Source of the DNA: an uncultured Atopobiaceae bacterium
Lineage (GTDB): Bacteria; Actinomycetota; Coriobacteriia; Coriobacteriales; Atopobiaceae
Direction: 5' to 3'
Assembly: GCA_947626465.1 (NCBI GenBank)
Contig: CANQSI010000049.1
Span: 1-6,798 of the forward strand
Length of the DNA stretch: 6,798 nt
The first letter of the stretch is position 1; every line of letters starts with the position of its first letter. Positions 5,916 to 6,798 of this stretch are shown here, in pieces. The notes beneath the pieces were generated by a model that did not search any database, was not told the DNA's origin, and saw only the letters and a list, made by a program, of their open reading frames with translations. The position numbers and the translations under genes were made by a program.

Positions 5916-6264
5916 CGTGCGCCCCAAACTCTACGAAGTCTGGCGACTCGCATTCGAATACGAGGATATCCCCGGCGTCTCCAAGGAGCGTCCGGTCATA
6001 GTGGGCGCATTTGACGAAGAGCGAGCGCTCGTGCTTGTCGTGAAAGTAACTGGCCACGGCGTGCGTCCCGGATTCCCAGGCGAGGTGCCGATCATCGAAT
6101 GGAAACAAGCAGGACTTGATAAACCTTCGACGGCGCGTTGCTCCAAGACACTCCTCGTGCCGATTGAGGCGTTCAGCGAACTGACCCGATACGGCAAACT
6201 CAGCCCACGCGATTCGGAGGCGATTGAGCGTGCACTCAGATCGCTGGGAGCAATTGGGTGGTGA
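5893..6264 (+). CDS. PemK/MazF-fold toxin (probable endoribonuclease)
   Basis: This is a 123-residue protein from the ATG at 5893, or 120 residues from the ATG at 5902. It resembles MazF/PemK toxins: an N-terminal strand KLYEVWRLAFEY (12-23), a loop leading to KERPVIVG (31-38), a strand VLVVKVTG (47-54), GLDKPSTARCSKT (74-86) and a C-terminal LSPRDSEAIERAL helix (103-115). The Arg of RPV (R33) and the Thr of VTG (T53) correspond to the catalytic Arg and Thr of MazF enzymes, so activity is plausible. Family members cleave mRNA or other RNA at short sequence motifs in the cytoplasm. The segment between the second and third strands differs from classical MazF, so it is a divergent member. The ribosome site before either ATG is weak. 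Together with the 23-bp overlap this suggests translation coupled to the antitoxin, which keeps antitoxin in excess. Confidence 0.75.
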   Translation: MKTMKTSDVRPKLYEVWRLAFEYEDIPGVSKERPVIVGAFDEERALVLVVKVTGHGVRPGFPGEVPIIEWKQAGLDKPSTARCSKTLLVPIEAFSELTRYGKLSPRDSEAIERALRSLGAIGW

Positions 6265-6265
6265 C

Positions 6266-6280
6266 GCGAGCTACGCTCGC
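6266..6280. terminator. Perfect 6-bp hairpin at the convergent gene ends
   Basis: GCGAGC (6266-6271) and GCTCGC (6275-6280) form a perfect stem with a 3-base TAC loop. It spans the 6-bp gap between the toxin stop and the regulator stop and the regulator's last codons. No T-run follows on either strand, so a role as a shared terminator is only suggested. Confidence 0.25.
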
Positions 6281-6798
6281 TTGCGGCGCCAAGCCCAGAC
6301 GGCGATTTGGGTGCGATTCTTGAGGTTGAGCTTTGCGAGGACCATCGAGATGTGGTTGCGCACGGTGCCCTCCGAAAGGTGCAGCTCAGAGGCTATTTCC
6401 TTGTTGTCCTTGCCCTCGGCGATGAGGGAGACGACCGCCTGCTCGCGCTCCGTGAGGGGCGTAGGGGGGTCGAGTGCTGCATCGGAAGCTTCCGCCTTGC
6501 CCCGCGGGGCCACCTCGCCGGCGAGGACGGTTTGGCCGGCCATCACCTCGCGAAGCGCGGGCGCGATCGCGCGTGCCTCCTGCTTGATGAGGAAGCCCTT
6601 CGCGCCGAGGCGAAGGGCGCGCACGAGGTAGTCGTCGTCGGCGAAGGTGGTGAGGTAGACGATGCGCGCGGCGGGGTCGGCCGAGATGATGGCCTCGCCT
6701 GCTGAGAGCCCGTCGCCCTTAGGCATGCGCACGTCGAGGAGCGCGATGTCGGGGGAAAGCTCGAGGTAGCGTGCCGTGGCTTCGGGGCCGCTCGACGC
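6271..6798 (-). CDS. NarL/FixJ-family (LuxR-type) response regulator, N-terminus outside window
   Basis: The frame is open from the window edge, giving the last 175 residues; about the first 30-40 are missing. The receiver domain shows the phosphoacceptor Asp in LLDVRMPKGDG (residue 22 of the visible part), the switch Thr in YLTTF (T50 or T51) and the conserved Lys in KGFLIKQ (K72). A linker (about 90-112) leads to a LuxR-type helix-turn-helix: LTEREQAVVSLIAEGKDNKE (115-134), IASELHLSEGTVRNHISMVL (135-154) and KLNLKNRTQIAVWA (156-169). Such proteins are phosphorylated by a membrane histidine kinase and bind DNA as dimers. The kinase gene would be expected beyond the window's right edge and is not visible. 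All signature residues in view are intact. It converges on the toxin gene and is unlikely to be functionally tied to it. Confidence 0.93.
   Translation of the reverse strand, partial: ASSGPEATARYLELSPDIALLDVRMPKGDGLSAGEAIISADPAARIVYLTTFADDDYLVRALRLGAKGFLIKQEARAIAPALREVMAGQTVLAGEVAPRGKAEASDAALDPPTPLTEREQAVVSLIAEGKDNKEIASELHLSEGTVRNHISMVLAKLNLKNRTQIAVWAWRRKRA

Noticed and set aside
1..6798. CRISPR array, transposon ends or phage attachment site
   Set aside because: No regularly spaced repeats, no terminal inverted repeats flanking the toxin-antitoxin block and no transposase or integrase were seen.

Overview
The window is high-GC, densely packed bacterial DNA. It looks like a high-GC Gram-positive, and my best guess is class Coriobacteriia (Eggerthella-like). 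That guess rests on codon bias, the NarL-type regulator and the teichoic-acid-like polymer enzymes; no rRNA or marker gene confirms it. There are six essentially complete or partly visible protein genes plus one gene tail. I saw no tRNA, rRNA, CRISPR array, transposase or insertion sequence.

Layout. Positions 1-82 (+) hold the last 26 codons of a gene, probably a PLP-dependent aminotransferase. Positions 114-1064 (+) encode an ornithine cyclodeaminase/mu-crystallin family protein that appears to lack the family's catalytic Asp. Convergent to it, on the minus strand, is a two-gene unit transcribed from about 5380 down to 1109. The first gene (5333-3429) is a fusion: a complete YidC/Oxa1-type insertase core (five membrane segments) joined to a complete cytoplasmic CDP-glycerol glycerophosphotransferase (TagF-like) domain. 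The second gene (3397-1109), 31 bp downstream, is a polytopic membrane protein with an extracellular alkaline-phosphatase/sulfatase-superfamily domain of the LTA-synthase-like type. The pair looks like a membrane-anchored machine for making and modifying a phosphate-linked cell-surface polymer. The domain content is visible in the sequence; the joint function is inferred.

Upstream of the fusion, after a 315-bp intergenic stretch (5334-5648), lies a visibly lower-GC block (about 5440-6264). It carries a two-gene type II toxin-antitoxin module on the plus strand: a RelB/DinJ-type ribbon-helix-helix antitoxin (5649-5915) overlapping a PemK/MazF-fold toxin (5893-6264). Two 8-bp direct repeats one helical turn apart sit just upstream and could be an autoregulatory operator. 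A perfect tandem 9-bp duplication lies in the gene overlap. It encodes the acidic tail of the antitoxin and duplicates the toxin start codon. The window ends with the C-terminal 175 residues of a NarL/FixJ-type response regulator (6798-6271, minus), which converges on the toxin with 6 bp between the stop codons.

The strongest candidate for something little described is the YidC::TagF fusion with its LTA-synthase-like partner. Next are the hybrid RelB-MazF pairing and the tandem duplication at the toxin start.
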